Shown here in pieces: positions 10,013-19,785 of a stretch of DNA of 64,000 nt (positions are counted from its first letter, which is position 1; the number at the start of each line of letters is the position of its first letter). Where the stretch lies: the NCBI RefSeq assembly GCF_017498085.1, contig NZ_JAGBKM010000001.1:1-64000 (forward strand). Reading direction: 5' to 3'. The stretch is from Psychrobacter coccoides (GTDB lineage Bacteria; Pseudomonadota; Gammaproteobacteria; Pseudomonadales; Moraxellaceae). Position numbers and translations under genes: made by a program. The notes beneath the pieces are model-generated. The model worked only from the letters and a program-made list of their open reading frames with translations. It ran no database searches and was not told where the DNA came from.

Positions 10013-10804
10013 CTACAGCTGTAGAACTTGATTTACTTGATGACATAAGCGTAAAGCGCTAAATGCTGCTAGGCTTGAAGTTCTGGGGTTTTCGGCTAGA
10101 GGTAATCCGGTTATGCTGAGCTCAAGTTTGCCAAATACGCCTTCAGCTACAATATGATGAATGTTGTGGGTTAGGGCAGGGTCAGCGATCAGCTCGACTT
10201 GGGTCTCATCTAACCCAACGCCTGCAAGAGCGATGGTCGCAGCCACATTTGAGTTATCAGGAAACAGACTTGCCGCTTCTCTTGCCGTCCCAGTAAAAAA
10301 TATCGTCGACTGCTCTAAAGAGTCGTAGTCAATCAGCTCGTCAGCATAACTGCCCCGCCAGCCGGATGGGTTTTTTCTACCTTGATAAATCACTTTGTCA
10401 AGACCAGCTAAGCTTGCAGCATTGATGCCATCGATGCCGGCAACCGCCCCTGCTAAGAGATGAATGTTCACCCCTTGCGTTTTTGCAGCATCATGTAGTG
10501 CAACCGCAAACTTCTCATCGGTAAAAGCGCCCACAGAGACCACCCCAAGAGGGATTTTTTTCTGTAAAACTTTGAGCCCATGCTCTTTGAGTGCTTCTTG
10601 TCCTGCCATTTCAATAGCGATGTCAGGGGTCTTTATTAACTCCTCTACAGCAGTAATAATCGTTACAGATTCGCCCATCTCCCTTTTTAGGCGCTCTGCA
10701 CTTCGAGCGCTGGCGAGAATTGTGGATAGCTTGATATCTTTCGGCAGCATCTCATGCACCTTTCTCGCCATCGATCCATAACCTATAAACATCACGGTTT
10801 TCAT
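10013..10804 (-). CDS. nadX: L-aspartate dehydrogenase
   Basis: The protein (263 residues) starts with a Rossmann motif MFIGYGSMARKV, and the central HLLAGAVAGIDGINAASLAGLDKV and late SNVAATIALAGVG segments are typical of NAD(P)-dependent aspartate dehydrogenases. These oxidise aspartate to iminoaspartate, the precursor of quinolinate in NAD synthesis, or act in aspartate catabolism. No other NAD-biosynthesis gene is adjacent. A GTG at 10813 is a possible start, but the ATG at 10804 has an AGGTG ribosome site and gives the normal N terminus. Confidence 0.85.
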   Translation of the reverse strand: MKTVMFIGYGSMARKVHEMLPKDIKLSTILASARSAERLKREMGESVTIITAVEELIKTPDIAIEMAGQEALKEHGLKVLQKKIPLGVVSVGAFTDEKFAVALHDAAKTQGVNIHLLAGAVAGIDGINAASLAGLDKVIYQGRKNPSGWRGSYADELIDYDSLEQSTIFFTGTAREAASLFPDNSNVAATIALAGVGLDETQVELIADPALTHNIHHIVAEGVFGKLELSITGLPLAENPRTSSLAAFSALRLCHQVNQVLQL

Positions 10805-10843
10805 AATAAACACCTATATCTAAAAAATAGCTCAATGCTAAAA

Positions 10844-10867
10844 AAAAGACCTTATATAAGGTCTTTT
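10844..10867 (-). terminator. Intrinsic terminator of the L,D-transpeptidase gene
   Basis: AAAAAGACCTTA is followed directly by its complement with T runs on both strands. It lies 50 bp past the stop of the L,D-transpeptidase gene and upstream of the aspartate dehydrogenase start. Confidence 0.85.
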
Positions 10868-10916
10868 TGACAAAGCGGTTTTTATCGCTCAAAGTGTTTT
10901 TTAATACTCAACACGT

Positions 10917-12359
10917 TTACTTGAGCTCGACTGTCGCACCGTTCTCAATATTGGCATAGACCTCTAACACATCCCAGTTGGTCAAGCGCACGCAGCCTGC
11001 TGATGCTTGGCGACTGATGCCTTCAGGCTTTGGTGAGCCATGAATACCGTAAGAGGGCTTGGATAGTCCCATCCATACTACACCTACCGGGTTGTTTGGG
11101 CCAGGTGGCAGCATGTGTACTTTTTTCTTATCACCCTTACCGACAGTGGCTTTATACCAAGGCATTTTAACTCTATTGATGATCTTAAAGGTGCCTTGAG
11201 GGGAAGGGGTAGCCGCACTACCGACGGTAGTTGGATAAGTAGCAACCAACTGATCACCGTTATAAGCATATAAGGTTTTGTCGGATTTATTGGCCACCAC
11301 CCGATTGATGCGTTTGTTTAGTGGCTCACGGTTATTGACCACTGTGATGGTTTCGCCAACTTGATACTTTTTGTTTTTATTGAGCTTATCCAAGTAACGC
11401 ACATCCATATGAAAGCGCTCCGCAAGCATCTCTTTGATGTCTTGATAGTACAGCCCTTTCATCTTGGATTTGGCTTCTGAGCCAGAAGGGGTGGTCGCAA
11501 ATTTAGTTTTGATATCATCTTCTGTGAGCGTATAAGTGACGAGCACAGGCTTATTAGCAGGAATGTTTTCAATCAAAGCATTCCAAGTTTTTTGATCCAT
11601 CTTACCAGTTGCTGGTAAGCCCTTCATGGTTTGGAAGTTGGTTAAAGCCTTCTTACTATTCATACCCCAACCACCATCAATGGGGCCAGGCGATGCATGG
11701 TTCCAATCAAGCAAAGCCTGCATCTTAATCGTCATCGCCGAGTTGACTTTCATATTCGGTGACCAAGAGGCGTCGTTTACTTGTTTGGCATAGTTTGATA
11801 GGTTCAGCGTGGTATATCTTTTACCGTTTTTGTCCTCAATACTTTTGATGGCAGTGTCATCACCCAAGCTCTGTAACGGCTGATTATTGGGAAGCTCAAA
11901 AGAAAGCGGGTTCGTTGTGTCGACAGAGGCGCCCTCACTCGGGGCTGCAACTGCTTGGCCTTCAGTGATGTCATCAGTGCTATCAGACTGCTCGTCTTTA
12001 CGAGTCAGCTCTTGTGCACTCATATTGTCAGCGGCTACGGCCGGCGCTTCTATAGTGGGCGCTTCTACTGTGGCTGGCGCATCTACTGTTTCATTGTTCT
12101 GGTTAGCTTTGTTTTTGGCATCGATCAGCTGGCTCATGCGGTCAGTAGCGCTAGAGGTTGCAGAGTTGCTCTCAGCAGAGCTGCTACGGCTTTCTTGGAT
12201 ATCAAGGCTGGCGAGCACAGCCATATCAGGTAGATTGTCTGCGCTGTGTGCTGACAAAGTACGAGCGTTATCATTGGTTGCAGCAAAAGTACTGATACTC
12301 ATCGTAGCGCTAATCGCTGCGATAGACATAGCAGTAATAAGAGGTTTTATTTTCATCAT
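10917..12359 (-). CDS. Secreted L,D-transpeptidase (YkuD) with peptidoglycan-binding domain
   Basis: The 480-residue protein has an N-terminal signal peptide (positive MMKIKP, then a hydrophobic segment ending STFA). A low-complexity Ser/Ala/Glu-rich linker covers about residues 40-150. A PG_binding_1-like segment lies near 205-265 (IDGGWGMNSKKALTNFQTMK), and a YkuD domain ends with HGSPKP and the catalytic ASAGCVRL cysteine motif. Such enzymes form 3-3 peptidoglycan cross-links or attach proteins to the wall in the periplasm. The linker probably lets the catalytic domain reach through the periplasm. Confidence 0.92.
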   Translation of the reverse strand: MMKIKPLITAMSIAAISATMSISTFAATNDNARTLSAHSADNLPDMAVLASLDIQESRSSSAESNSATSSATDRMSQLIDAKNKANQNNETVDAPATVEAPTIEAPAVAADNMSAQELTRKDEQSDSTDDITEGQAVAAPSEGASVDTTNPLSFELPNNQPLQSLGDDTAIKSIEDKNGKRYTTLNLSNYAKQVNDASWSPNMKVNSAMTIKMQALLDWNHASPGPIDGGWGMNSKKALTNFQTMKGLPATGKMDQKTWNALIENIPANKPVLVTYTLTEDDIKTKFATTPSGSEAKSKMKGLYYQDIKEMLAERFHMDVRYLDKLNKNKKYQVGETITVVNNREPLNKRINRVVANKSDKTLYAYNGDQLVATYPTTVGSAATPSPQGTFKIINRVKMPWYKATVGKGDKKKVHMLPPGPNNPVGVVWMGLSKPSYGIHGSPKPEGISRQASAGCVRLTNWDVLEVYANIENGATVELK

Positions 12360-12756
12360 GTTAAATCACAGTCAGTGGTTACAATGAGGCTATTATGCGC
12401 ATAATTCAGATACTACGCAAACTTTTGACACATCTTTTTGCGTTGAGAAGAAGCTAAACGTCACCTATTGACGTATTGACTACATTTGAGTAATGTTCAC
12501 TCAATAGTAAGGCTGTTAAATTGCTTAACTGCTTGTTATCGAAAGGTTTAGTAAGGTGCTACATTAGTCATTGGTCAGTCACTACTCATCATTAGGTCAT
12601 CATAGTGAAAGCAATTCTGAGGCTGGCACGTTATTGTTTGACAGTCAGATGGATAGTCGTTGGCGCTGTATCGGCTTTGCGTCTATAATGCACACATCAT
12701 ATTTGAATTAATTAACCCGCATGTAGACCAAGAGCATGTAATCAATAAGGTGCGAT
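12360..12756. other. Intergenic region with divergent promoters (397 bp)
   Basis: This stretch separates the leftward L,D-transpeptidase gene from the rightward prmB. It holds a probable prmB promoter at 12660-12689. I see no RNA gene or convincing ORF here. Confidence 0.55.
12660..12689 (+). promoter_or_regulatory. Probable sigma-70 promoter of prmB-aroC
   Basis: TTGGCG at 12660-12665 is followed after 18 bp by a perfect TATAAT at 12684-12689. The predicted start lies about 60 bp upstream of the prmB ATG. Confidence 0.55.
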
Positions 12757-13926
12757 ATGCCAGAACACCAGACTATGAGTGCAGAAGCGTTTCAAAAGCA
12801 GTTTAACGATGAGCCTAACCCCACAATCTTAGACCATAATATGGAAGCTGATAGTGCGTTTGTTACCGATCACAGTGAGTATGTAAACTTGCATAACGAA
12901 CTCGAAGAAGCTCGTGAGCAGCTGTTTAGTATCCGTGATTTTATTCGCTTTGCCGTGACTCAATTACGCAATTACGATGTCGTCGTTGCGCAAGGGACGA
13001 ATGATGAGTTTGCTGAAGCCGCTGCTATTGTGTTGCATTCTTTATCTTTGGACTGGGCGGCAAATGAGCAGATACTCGACTGCCGCTTGACGGCTTCAGA
13101 AAAGCAAGACGTTTTGAGCTTACTAGAAGCGCGTATTGCTGGGCGTAAGCCATTAAGCTATCTGATTAATTTGGCTTATTTCTGTGATTTACCTTTTTAT
13201 GTGGATGAGCGGGTTTTGATTCCACGCTCGCCAGTTGCCGAGTTGATTCGTCAACAGTTCTATCCCTATTTTAATGTCAACGATATGGCTAAGCCGCTTG
13301 GCATAGCAGTCGATGGCCAAGCTGCTACCTTCTATGAGCATGGGCTAGATGCCAAGCAGTTACCACAGCCAGAGCGTATTTTAGACTTATGTACAGGTTC
13401 TGGTTGTATTGCTATTGCAATGGCGACACGCTTCGTCGATGCGCTGGTCGATGCTGCCGATATCGATAAAGGGGCCTTAGAGGTGGCGATGGTTAATGTC
13501 GATCATCATGATCTGGGTCATCAAGTCAATGTGATTGAGTCAGACTTATTTGCCAAGCTACCTGCTGACAATCAGTATGAGCTCATCGTTACCAATCCGC
13601 CTTATGTTGATGCCGCGATTATGGCAGATCTACCGCCAGAGTTTTTGTACGAGCCTGAGCATGCATTAGCTGCAGGGCAAGATGGGCTGGATTTGGTACA
13701 TCGTATTTTATTTGAAGCGCCAGACTACTTAACGTCTGAAGGTCTGCTTGTGTGTGAGGTCGGTGATAGTGAGTGGGCGCTCAATCAAGCGTACCCAGAG
13801 ATTCAGTTTAATTGGCTGACATTTGCGCTTGGTGGTCACGGTGTCTTTGCTATGACCTATGATGAGCTCATAAAGCACCGTGAATTATTTGCACATTATG
13901 TGCAGCTACTGGACAATGCTCAATAG
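12757..13926 (+). CDS. prmB: Ribosomal protein uL3 glutamine methyltransferase
   Basis: PrmB transfers a methyl group from S-adenosylmethionine to a glutamine of ribosomal protein L3. The SAM-binding motif ILDLCTGSGCIAIAMA and the catalytic NPPYVD motif, followed by PPEFLYEPEHALAAGQDGLDL, identify the PrmB branch rather than PrmC. The protein has 389 residues against about 310 in E. coli. The extra length is an acidic N terminus of about 45 residues and an insertion before the SAM motif. AAGGTGCG precedes the ATG. It lies 65 bp upstream of aroC, a frequent arrangement in gammaproteobacteria. Confidence 0.93.
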   Translation: MPEHQTMSAEAFQKQFNDEPNPTILDHNMEADSAFVTDHSEYVNLHNELEEAREQLFSIRDFIRFAVTQLRNYDVVVAQGTNDEFAEAAAIVLHSLSLDWAANEQILDCRLTASEKQDVLSLLEARIAGRKPLSYLINLAYFCDLPFYVDERVLIPRSPVAELIRQQFYPYFNVNDMAKPLGIAVDGQAATFYEHGLDAKQLPQPERILDLCTGSGCIAIAMATRFVDALVDAADIDKGALEVAMVNVDHHDLGHQVNVIESDLFAKLPADNQYELIVTNPPYVDAAIMADLPPEFLYEPEHALAAGQDGLDLVHRILFEAPDYLTSEGLLVCEVGDSEWALNQAYPEIQFNWLTFALGGHGVFAMTYDELIKHRELFAHYVQLLDNAQ

Positions 13927-13991
13927 TATAGTGGTTACTCAAGATCTCAATGAAGTGTTTCTGAAGAAGTTTTACGGGTTTAAGGATAGAT

Positions 13992-15095
13992 ATGGCAGGC
14001 AATAGTATTGGACAGGCTTTTACGGTGACCACTTGCGGTGAGTCACATGGTGCAGGCCTTATGGCAATTGTGGATGGTGTACCGCCAGGGTTGGCGTTAT
14101 CTAGCGCTGATTTGCAAGTGGATTTGGACCGCCGCAAACCAGGGACGTCCAAGTACGCAACTCAGCGCCGAGAGTCTGATGAAGTCGAGATTATCTCGGG
14201 GGTGTTCGAAGGCAAAACCACGGGCACCTCTATCGGTCTGTTGATTCGTAATACCAATCAAAAATCCAAAGACTATAGCGACATTAAAGATACCTTTCGT
14301 CCAGGTCATGCCGATTATACTTACAGTATGAAGTATGGTTTTCGTGATTATCGTGGCGGTGGGCGCTCATCAGCACGTGAGACGGCAATGCGAGTAGCCG
14401 CAGGCGCCATCGCAAAGAAATATCTACAAGAGCGCTTAGGGGTGCAAATCCGTGGTCATGTGACTCAGATTGGCAACGAATATAGTAACATCACAGACAC
14501 ACGTCAAATTGACTGGAAGTTTGTGAATAGCAACCCGTTCTTCACTGCTGACAAAGACGCTATTGGTCGCTTTGAGACCTTGATAGATAATCTACGCCGA
14601 GAAGGTACCAGCTGTGGCGCTAAGCTAGAAGTTATCGCCAGTGGCGTACCGGTCGGACTTGGTGAGCCAGTATTTGACCGTTTGGATGCTGAGATTGCTC
14701 ATGCCATGATGAGTATCAATGCGGTAAAGGGTGTCGAGATTGGCGATGGCATGGCGGTAGCAGGGCAGTTTGGTCATCACTCCCGTGACGAGCTGACGCC
14801 GGAGGGGTTTACTGCTAATCATGCAGGCGGCATCTTGGGCGGCATCTCGTCAGGCCAAGATATTCGTGTCAGTATCGCCCTAAAGCCAACGTCTAGTATC
14901 ACCACACCTGGCAAGAGTATCAATACTCAAGGCGAAGCGGTCGATATGCTCACCAAAGGCCGTCATGATCCTTGCGTTGGGGTGCGAGCCACGCCCATTG
15001 CAGAGGCCATGCTAGCGATTGTCTTACTCGATCATTATCTGCGTCATCGTGGGCAAAATACCGATGTTAAGCAGCCGGTAGAATCAATTACTTAA
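13992..15095 (+). CDS. aroC: Chorismate synthase
   Basis: The enzyme converts EPSP to chorismate using reduced FMN and closes the shikimate pathway. The family motifs [47 protein letters not shown] and the C-terminal [18 protein letters not shown] are all present. The length of 367 residues is normal. A strong terminator follows. Confidence 0.97.
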   Translation: MAGNSIGQAFTVTTCGESHGAGLMAIVDGVPPGLALSSADLQVDLDRRKPGTSKYATQRRESDEVEIISGVFEGKTTGTSIGLLIRNTNQKSKDYSDIKDTFRPGHADYTYSMKYGFRDYRGGGRSSARETAMRVAAGAIAKKYLQERLGVQIRGHVTQIGNEYSNITDTRQIDWKFVNSNPFFTADKDAIGRFETLIDNLRREGTSCGAKLEVIASGVPVGLGEPVFDRLDAEIAHAMMSINAVKGVEIGDGMAVAGQFGHHSRDELTPEGFTANHAGGILGGISSGQDIRVSIALKPTSSITTPGKSINTQGEAVDMLTKGRHDPCVGVRATPIAEAMLAIVLLDHYLRHRGQNTDVKQPVESIT

Positions 15096-15129
15096 AGTCG
15101 TCTTAGTAAAATATATTGTAAAGCTATCT

Positions 15130-15185
15130 GCCCTGTATCATATCTAATGAAATATTAATAGATATGATACAGGGCTTTTTTTTGG
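15130..15185 (+). terminator. Intrinsic terminator of prmB-aroC
   Basis: GCCCTGTATCATATCT pairs with AGATATGATACAGGGC across a 14-base loop and is followed by a run of nine T. Confidence 0.95.
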
Positions 15186-15246
15186 ACTCTCAAAAGAGTA
15201 GTTAATCAGTTCATGATAGGCTCTAGTTGGTAGGTTAATAGAGGTC

Positions 15247-15432
15247 TTAAACTGTCAATTGATAATCATCAATAGCCACACAGTGCTGATGACGAAAAAC
15301 CAATAATAACCGCTGACTGGGAATGGCCAACCAGTGGCCAAACTCAATACTGTCGATGCCTTGGTCCGATAAAGCCTGTGCGCAACGATGACGGTTCTGA
15401 CCTAACAGGCTTTTAATAACAATATGCTGCAT
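15247..15432 (-). CDS. Small hypothetical protein (61 aa)
   Basis: This 61-residue ORF is unrecognised. It has a plausible mixed composition, with no signal peptide or membrane helix, and contains GIDSIEFGHWLAIPSQRLLLVF. An AAAGAGAG sequence 7-14 bases before the ATG could serve as ribosome site, but it lies inside the right arm of a long perfect inverted repeat (15441-15486). It is isolated between aroC and creC. It may be a real small gene under structural control or a chance ORF. Confidence 0.4.
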   Translation of the reverse strand: MQHIVIKSLLGQNRHRCAQALSDQGIDSIEFGHWLAIPSQRLLLVFRHQHCVAIDDYQLTV

Positions 15433-15440
15433 AGAGTTTC

Positions 15441-15486
15441 TCTCTTTGTTTTACGATTTCGATGACGCTATCGTAAAACAAAGAGA
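15441..15486. repeat. 17-bp perfect inverted repeat
   Basis: TCTCTTTGTTTTACGAT at 15441-15457 and its exact complement at 15470-15486 flank a 12-base spacer. Transcribed leftward, one arm would mask the purine-rich site just before the 61-residue ORF. There is no T run, so it does not look like a terminator. Confidence 0.75.
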
Positions 15487-15545
15487 TAGAAAACCTGTGT
15501 AGGAATGATGGAAAGTTGATGAACTATAATAAATACTCGTCCTTT

Positions 15546-17261
15546 TTAATCTTTAGCCAAGGGGAGGGTAAGGCTAACCATCACGCCAGAACTCTGACTT
15601 GTATTAGTATCAACCTCCTTATTAGCATCATTAGCGCTACTACCAACATTACGAATGCTCACATGGCCGCCATGATGTTCAATCACTTGTTTGACCAAGG
15701 TTAGACCAAGACCAGTGCCTTTTTTTAGAGCGCCGCTAGACATAGAGGCATGCTCACTTTGACTTTGATGTGATAGGCTAAAATAACGATCAAAAGCTTT
15801 GTCAATAGCGTAATCAGGCAACCATTTACCATCATTAAAAACCTCTATGGTGACGGCTTTTGCAGTGCTATGCATATAGACATTGATCGTGTTATCGGCA
15901 AAATGAATGGCATTGTCTAACACGTTTTGTAGTACCTGCACCAACCAAAACTGATCAGCGAAAATACTGGTAGTTGCCAATATATCTGCTGACAAAGCAG
16001 TGGCTTTTGACATATCTTTATCATCAATATAAATGCTAATAGGCGAGAGCTGCTGCTGTTGCAACTTTGCCGCATTGTCTTTTGCTAAGCTCTGTAGCAA
16101 TGGTAATAAAGGAGTCAGTTGTCGATTCAGCTTAAAGGTCGGTTGCTCAGTTTTGGCAAGCAGGAGCAGACGATCGATCAGCTGCTGCATTTTGATGCTC
16201 TGTTCCCCAACGGCTTGAATGAGCATCTGCCGATCCTCAGCATCCAGTTCGTCATCCTCTAACAGCTCGCCACTGGCACGAATCGCTGTCAAAGGGCTTT
16301 TGAGCTCATGAGTTAGGGTATGGACATAGTCAGTGACATACGCTCTATTTTCTAAGCGATGCTTCATGGTCTCAATCGTGTCTGTTAGGCTGTTGAGCTC
16401 ATGGCCTAAATAAAAATAAGGCTTTTTAGTATCCTCTGCTAAAGCCCCAGTGTATTGAGTAACTAAGGTAATACTCTGCTTCAGCCACCATGCCACCAGT
16501 CCTGCTAGTATCAGAGCGATAATGCTCATAAGCAGGGCTGTAATTAGCATCCGTTTGCGGGTATTGTCTAGATAGTGTCGCACACTAGCGGTTGGCTTGC
16601 CAACGCTGACGACACCAATTGTATCGCCGGCAGCGTTATTGATTGGCTGCGCCACGTACATGACTGAGCCATCACGATGGCGGTGATTGCGCACCGTACT
16701 TCTCGCCCCATACTCTCCTTTTAAGGTTAAATAGACATCATTCCACTGGCTATAGTCTTGCCCTTCGTCATTATCAGGTTGGGATAGTGAGTCATAAATG
16801 ACCATACCCTGATTATCTGTCACATACACTCTAAAACTACTAAAACTTTTCTTTTGATATTCAGGGGTTATGGGTTGATTGCTTGTTGACGGACCAGAAA
16901 AAGCAGCATCAAGCTGCGCCTGAAAGTCAGCATCATATAATTGCCCTGAAGATAAGGGCGTTTGTAGACTGGCTGCGAGTAGTTTGCTGGTGTCGAGCAA
17001 AGTATCTTCAATAACCTGCTGCGCTGTAGGCTTGACATAACCAAATAACTGGCCAAATACAAGTGCACCACAAATAACAAGCACTAAAGCGACGGCGAGC
17101 CAAATCCTAAAAAATATACTTAAATTAAGTAATCGCTCAGGCTTAGCAGTTTGCTTTGCTGTACCAATAGGGTGTAACTTGGCGTACCAATTGCTTTGAT
17201 TGGTATTAGAGCGGTTATTATCATGACTGTTAATATAGCCATTCACTTTTTTATGATTCAT
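15546..17261 (-). CDS. creC: Sensor histidine kinase CreC
   Basis: This is the inner-membrane sensor of the CreBC two-component system. Residues 1-45 form a polar N-terminal extension, followed by a membrane helix near 50-75. The periplasmic domain carries the CreC hallmarks GQDYSQWNDVYLTLKGEYGARST and VMYVAQPI. A second helix lies near 238-262, then a HAMP-like region, the phosphoacceptor His318 in LTHELKSPL, and an ATPase domain with N box and GTGLGLTLVKQV. At 571 residues it exceeds E. coli CreC (474) through the N-terminal extension and insertions in the ATPase domain. It lies 39 bp after creB in one operon. Confidence 0.92.
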   Translation of the reverse strand: MNHKKVNGYINSHDNNRSNTNQSNWYAKLHPIGTAKQTAKPERLLNLSIFFRIWLAVALVLVICGALVFGQLFGYVKPTAQQVIEDTLLDTSKLLAASLQTPLSSGQLYDADFQAQLDAAFSGPSTSNQPITPEYQKKSFSSFRVYVTDNQGMVIYDSLSQPDNDEGQDYSQWNDVYLTLKGEYGARSTVRNHRHRDGSVMYVAQPINNAAGDTIGVVSVGKPTASVRHYLDNTRKRMLITALLMSIIALILAGLVAWWLKQSITLVTQYTGALAEDTKKPYFYLGHELNSLTDTIETMKHRLENRAYVTDYVHTLTHELKSPLTAIRASGELLEDDELDAEDRQMLIQAVGEQSIKMQQLIDRLLLLAKTEQPTFKLNRQLTPLLPLLQSLAKDNAAKLQQQQLSPISIYIDDKDMSKATALSADILATTSIFADQFWLVQVLQNVLDNAIHFADNTINVYMHSTAKAVTIEVFNDGKWLPDYAIDKAFDRYFSLSHQSQSEHASMSSGALKKGTGLGLTLVKQVIEHHGGHVSIRNVGSSANDANKEVDTNTSQSSGVMVSLTLPLAKD

Positions 17262-17300
17262 ATTTATAAAGCAGCTGTGTGAGGTAGTGAATGACCACTA

Positions 17301-18080
17301 CTAAGCAGGACATAATGCATAACCAAGCCCACGATGGGTGTGGATGACATCAATACTGGCATCAATAGCTGCCAGCTGCTTACGAATCGACTTTATATGA
17401 CTGTCTATCGTTCGAGCCAAGCGATGGTCGGGATAGTCGCTGACAGCGTTTAATAGTTGTTCACGACTAAAGACCTGATTGGGTGCTTGTAGCAAAGTCA
17501 ATAAAATATTGCGCTCGGTATTGCTCAGCTCTAGTTTGGTGTCATTCCATGTCAATGAATAATTGAGCGGTTGGTAATGCCAGATACCAGATGGGCCGTC
17601 AAATGTTAACGCTTGACCTTGTGTCTCATTAGAGACACTGCCATTATCAGTATCGTCTAATCCTGTAGAAAGATCAGGCTGTTGTGACAGCAGCTGCTCA
17701 CGGCGCCAAATGGCTTTGAGACGGGCAACGAGCTCTCGTGGACTAAAAGGCTTGGCACAATAGTCGTCGCCACCCATTTCTAGCCCTAATATACGATCTA
17801 CCTCATCACTACGAGCAGTCAAAAATACAATCGGAATATCTTTTAAGTTGCCAATACCATCTGTATGACGTATTTGTTGGCATAAGCTCAAACCATCACC
17901 ATCTGGTAGTCCCACATCTAGAATAATCGCGGATAGGTCTTGAGCCGCATCACTATGCAGCATCGGTAATACACGACTGGCGTTATCTAGCCACGTGATT
18001 TTCCAGCCTTCACGCTTGCAGGTCACTTTGAGCGACATGGCAATAGCAGGATCATCTTCTACCAATAAAATATGGGTCAT
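17301..18080 (-). CDS. creB: Response regulator CreB
   Basis: This OmpR-family regulator has a receiver domain with phosphoacceptor Asp55 (IILDVGLPDGDGLSLC), the FLTARSDEVDRILGLEMGGDDYCAKPFSPREL segment and a C-terminal winged helix ending THRGLGYAL. The match to CreB is strong in both domains. A Ser/Asn/Asp-rich linker of about 40 residues between the domains is longer than in E. coli. CreBC responds to carbon or fermentation conditions in enterics and to cell-wall stress in Pseudomonas; the input here is unknown. Confidence 0.92.
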   Translation of the reverse strand: MTHILLVEDDPAIAMSLKVTCKREGWKITWLDNASRVLPMLHSDAAQDLSAIILDVGLPDGDGLSLCQQIRHTDGIGNLKDIPIVFLTARSDEVDRILGLEMGGDDYCAKPFSPRELVARLKAIWRREQLLSQQPDLSTGLDDTDNGSVSNETQGQALTFDGPSGIWHYQPLNYSLTWNDTKLELSNTERNILLTLLQAPNQVFSREQLLNAVSDYPDHRLARTIDSHIKSIRKQLAAIDASIDVIHTHRGLGYALCPA

Positions 18081-18374
18081 AGGCTTTGTGTCTTTGTATA
18101 AGAAAAATGGTTGATGCTGAATTGGCTTGAATTATACCCGTCTATATATGAGCATTGAAAAATAATAATAGAGCGTCATACAATAGATAGGCGCTACGCC
18201 AAAATCAATAAATTATCGTAGCACAAATATATGGTCGTACTCTTTGGTGACTGACTATAAAGTGTGAAAAATTGATGAAAACTAAGACTACGAGTAGGTC
18301 GTTTTTTGGCTGGCGCTTTTGCGTAAAACAGCCTTGTCATAGGTTATATTTATTATAAAAGGAAGCTAGATTAT

Positions 18375-19046
18375 ATGAGCAAATATTTAGATGCGGTCAT
18401 CGTTGAGCACAACCCATCGCAAAAACCAATAGATAGATCAGTCATTTGGCTGCATGGTTTAGGTGCCAGTGGTCACGACTTTGAACCCATTGTACCGCAG
18501 TTGGGTTTGGCTGATGATATGGCCGTACGCTTTATTTTTCCACATGCGCCAAATATCCCTGTGACTATTAATGGCGGCATGGTCATGCCAGCATGGTATG
18601 ACATCCTAGAGATGAGCCTTGAGCGCAAAGTCGATAGTGCACAAATCGAAGCGTCATCACAAAAAATTCATGATTTAATCAGTCGTGAAATTGAGCGCGG
18701 TGTCGCACCTGAGCACATCGTGATAGCAGGGTTTTCGCAGGGTGGGGCGGTGGCCTATCATGTGGCACTTGGCTACCCGCAGCGATTAGCGGGCCTGATG
18801 ACGTTGTCAACTTATTTGGCAACCAATGATGATATCGATTACAGTGCGGCCAATAAGGACATACCGATACTCATCGAGCATGGTACTCATGACCCAGTGG
18901 TCCCGGCTGTCCTAGGCCAACAAGCACAACAGCTGCTATCCGCTAAAGGTTATCCTGTTGAGTATAATACTTACCCAATGGCGCACCAGGTATGTATGCC
19001 GCAGATTGAAAATATCGGCAAGTGGCTGAATACTGTATTGCATTAA
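18375..19046 (+). CDS. Carboxylesterase (alpha/beta hydrolase)
   Basis: The 223-residue protein belongs to the phospholipase/carboxylesterase (acyl-protein thioesterase-like) family. It has the oxyanion-loop motif WLHGLGASGHDFEP, the nucleophile Ser121 in AGFSQGGA, an Asp in HGTHDPVVP and a His in YPMAHQVC. It is probably cytoplasmic. GGAAGC upstream of the ATG is the ribosome site, and a terminator follows. Confidence 0.9.
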   Translation: MSKYLDAVIVEHNPSQKPIDRSVIWLHGLGASGHDFEPIVPQLGLADDMAVRFIFPHAPNIPVTINGGMVMPAWYDILEMSLERKVDSAQIEASSQKIHDLISREIERGVAPEHIVIAGFSQGGAVAYHVALGYPQRLAGLMTLSTYLATNDDIDYSAANKDIPILIEHGTHDPVVPAVLGQQAQQLLSAKGYPVEYNTYPMAHQVCMPQIENIGKWLNTVLH

Positions 19047-19075
19047 AAGTCATTAAAACATAAAGCTGTTATACA

Positions 19076-19104
19076 AACTCCGTCAGTAATGACGGAGTTT
19101 TTTT
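19076..19104 (+). terminator. Intrinsic terminator of the carboxylesterase gene
   Basis: AACTCCGTCA pairs with TGACGGAGTT across a four-base loop and is followed by a T run. Confidence 0.9.
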
Positions 19105-19262
19105 ATTAAACGTTCAACCTGCTCTAACTTTCTGGTCTTTATTCTCTTTATCGACTTAATTGTATTTCATCGTGTAGTATAAAAGATATAAACCAGTATG
19201 ACCCTGTATGGTTCAAATCAGCGGTTTAACGGTCAATCAAAGATAATCTCTGGAGGCGTACA

Positions 19263-19700
19263 ATGAAAATGACTTATTTAGCGTTTTATGTGGCTAAGCA
19301 GGGCAAGGCATTAGATCGAATGATTAGCTTGATTGATGGCTCTCCATACAGTCACTGCGAGCTGGTGATTGATAGTTTAGGGGAGGGACGTTATGACTGT
19401 ATCAGTTCAAGTCATCGTGATGGTGGCCTACGTCGTAAGGTTATTGATATGGAACCCAGTCATTGGGTGTTGGTGCCAGTGATGTGTGATATTGACTATG
19501 CCATACGTTGGTTTAATAAACGCCAAAACTTTAAATATGATTATCTGGCATTGATTAGAACAGTGATTCCCGGGTTCTATAATCCTGAGTATCGGTTGTT
19601 TTGTTCCGAAGCTTGTGCAGATATGCTTGAGCTGGTCGATCCGGCAAGTTATGGACTTAGGAAGCTATATCGATGGGCTTTGGATAATCCTGCGAGTTAA
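19263..19700 (+). CDS. Permuted papain-fold (YiiX-like) protein
   Basis: The 145-residue protein has a histidine motif SPYSHCELVI near the N terminus and a cysteine motif LFCSEACADM near the C terminus. This is the reversed order seen in circularly permuted NlpC/P60 (YiiX/YaeF) enzymes, which act as amidases, peptidases or lipid-modifying enzymes. No signal peptide is seen. GGAGG lies eight bases before the ATG. The gene is the last before attL and may be chromosomal or a leftover of an earlier phage, since similar proteins are common in phages. Confidence 0.7.
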   Translation: MKMTYLAFYVAKQGKALDRMISLIDGSPYSHCELVIDSLGEGRYDCISSSHRDGGLRRKVIDMEPSHWVLVPVMCDIDYAIRWFNKRQNFKYDYLALIRTVIPGFYNPEYRLFCSEACADMLELVDPASYGLRKLYRWALDNPAS

Positions 19701-19785
19701 TCAGCATGTTTTCGACAGCGCTTTAAATACAAGCTCTAGATGGAAGTAGTCTAGGCGTATGATCTTAAAAATAACAACCAACCAT

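Noticed and set aside
11887..12387. 166-codon plus-strand ORF opposite the L,D-transpeptidase linker
   Set aside because: It mirrors the low-complexity Ser/Ala linker and has no supporting start or context.
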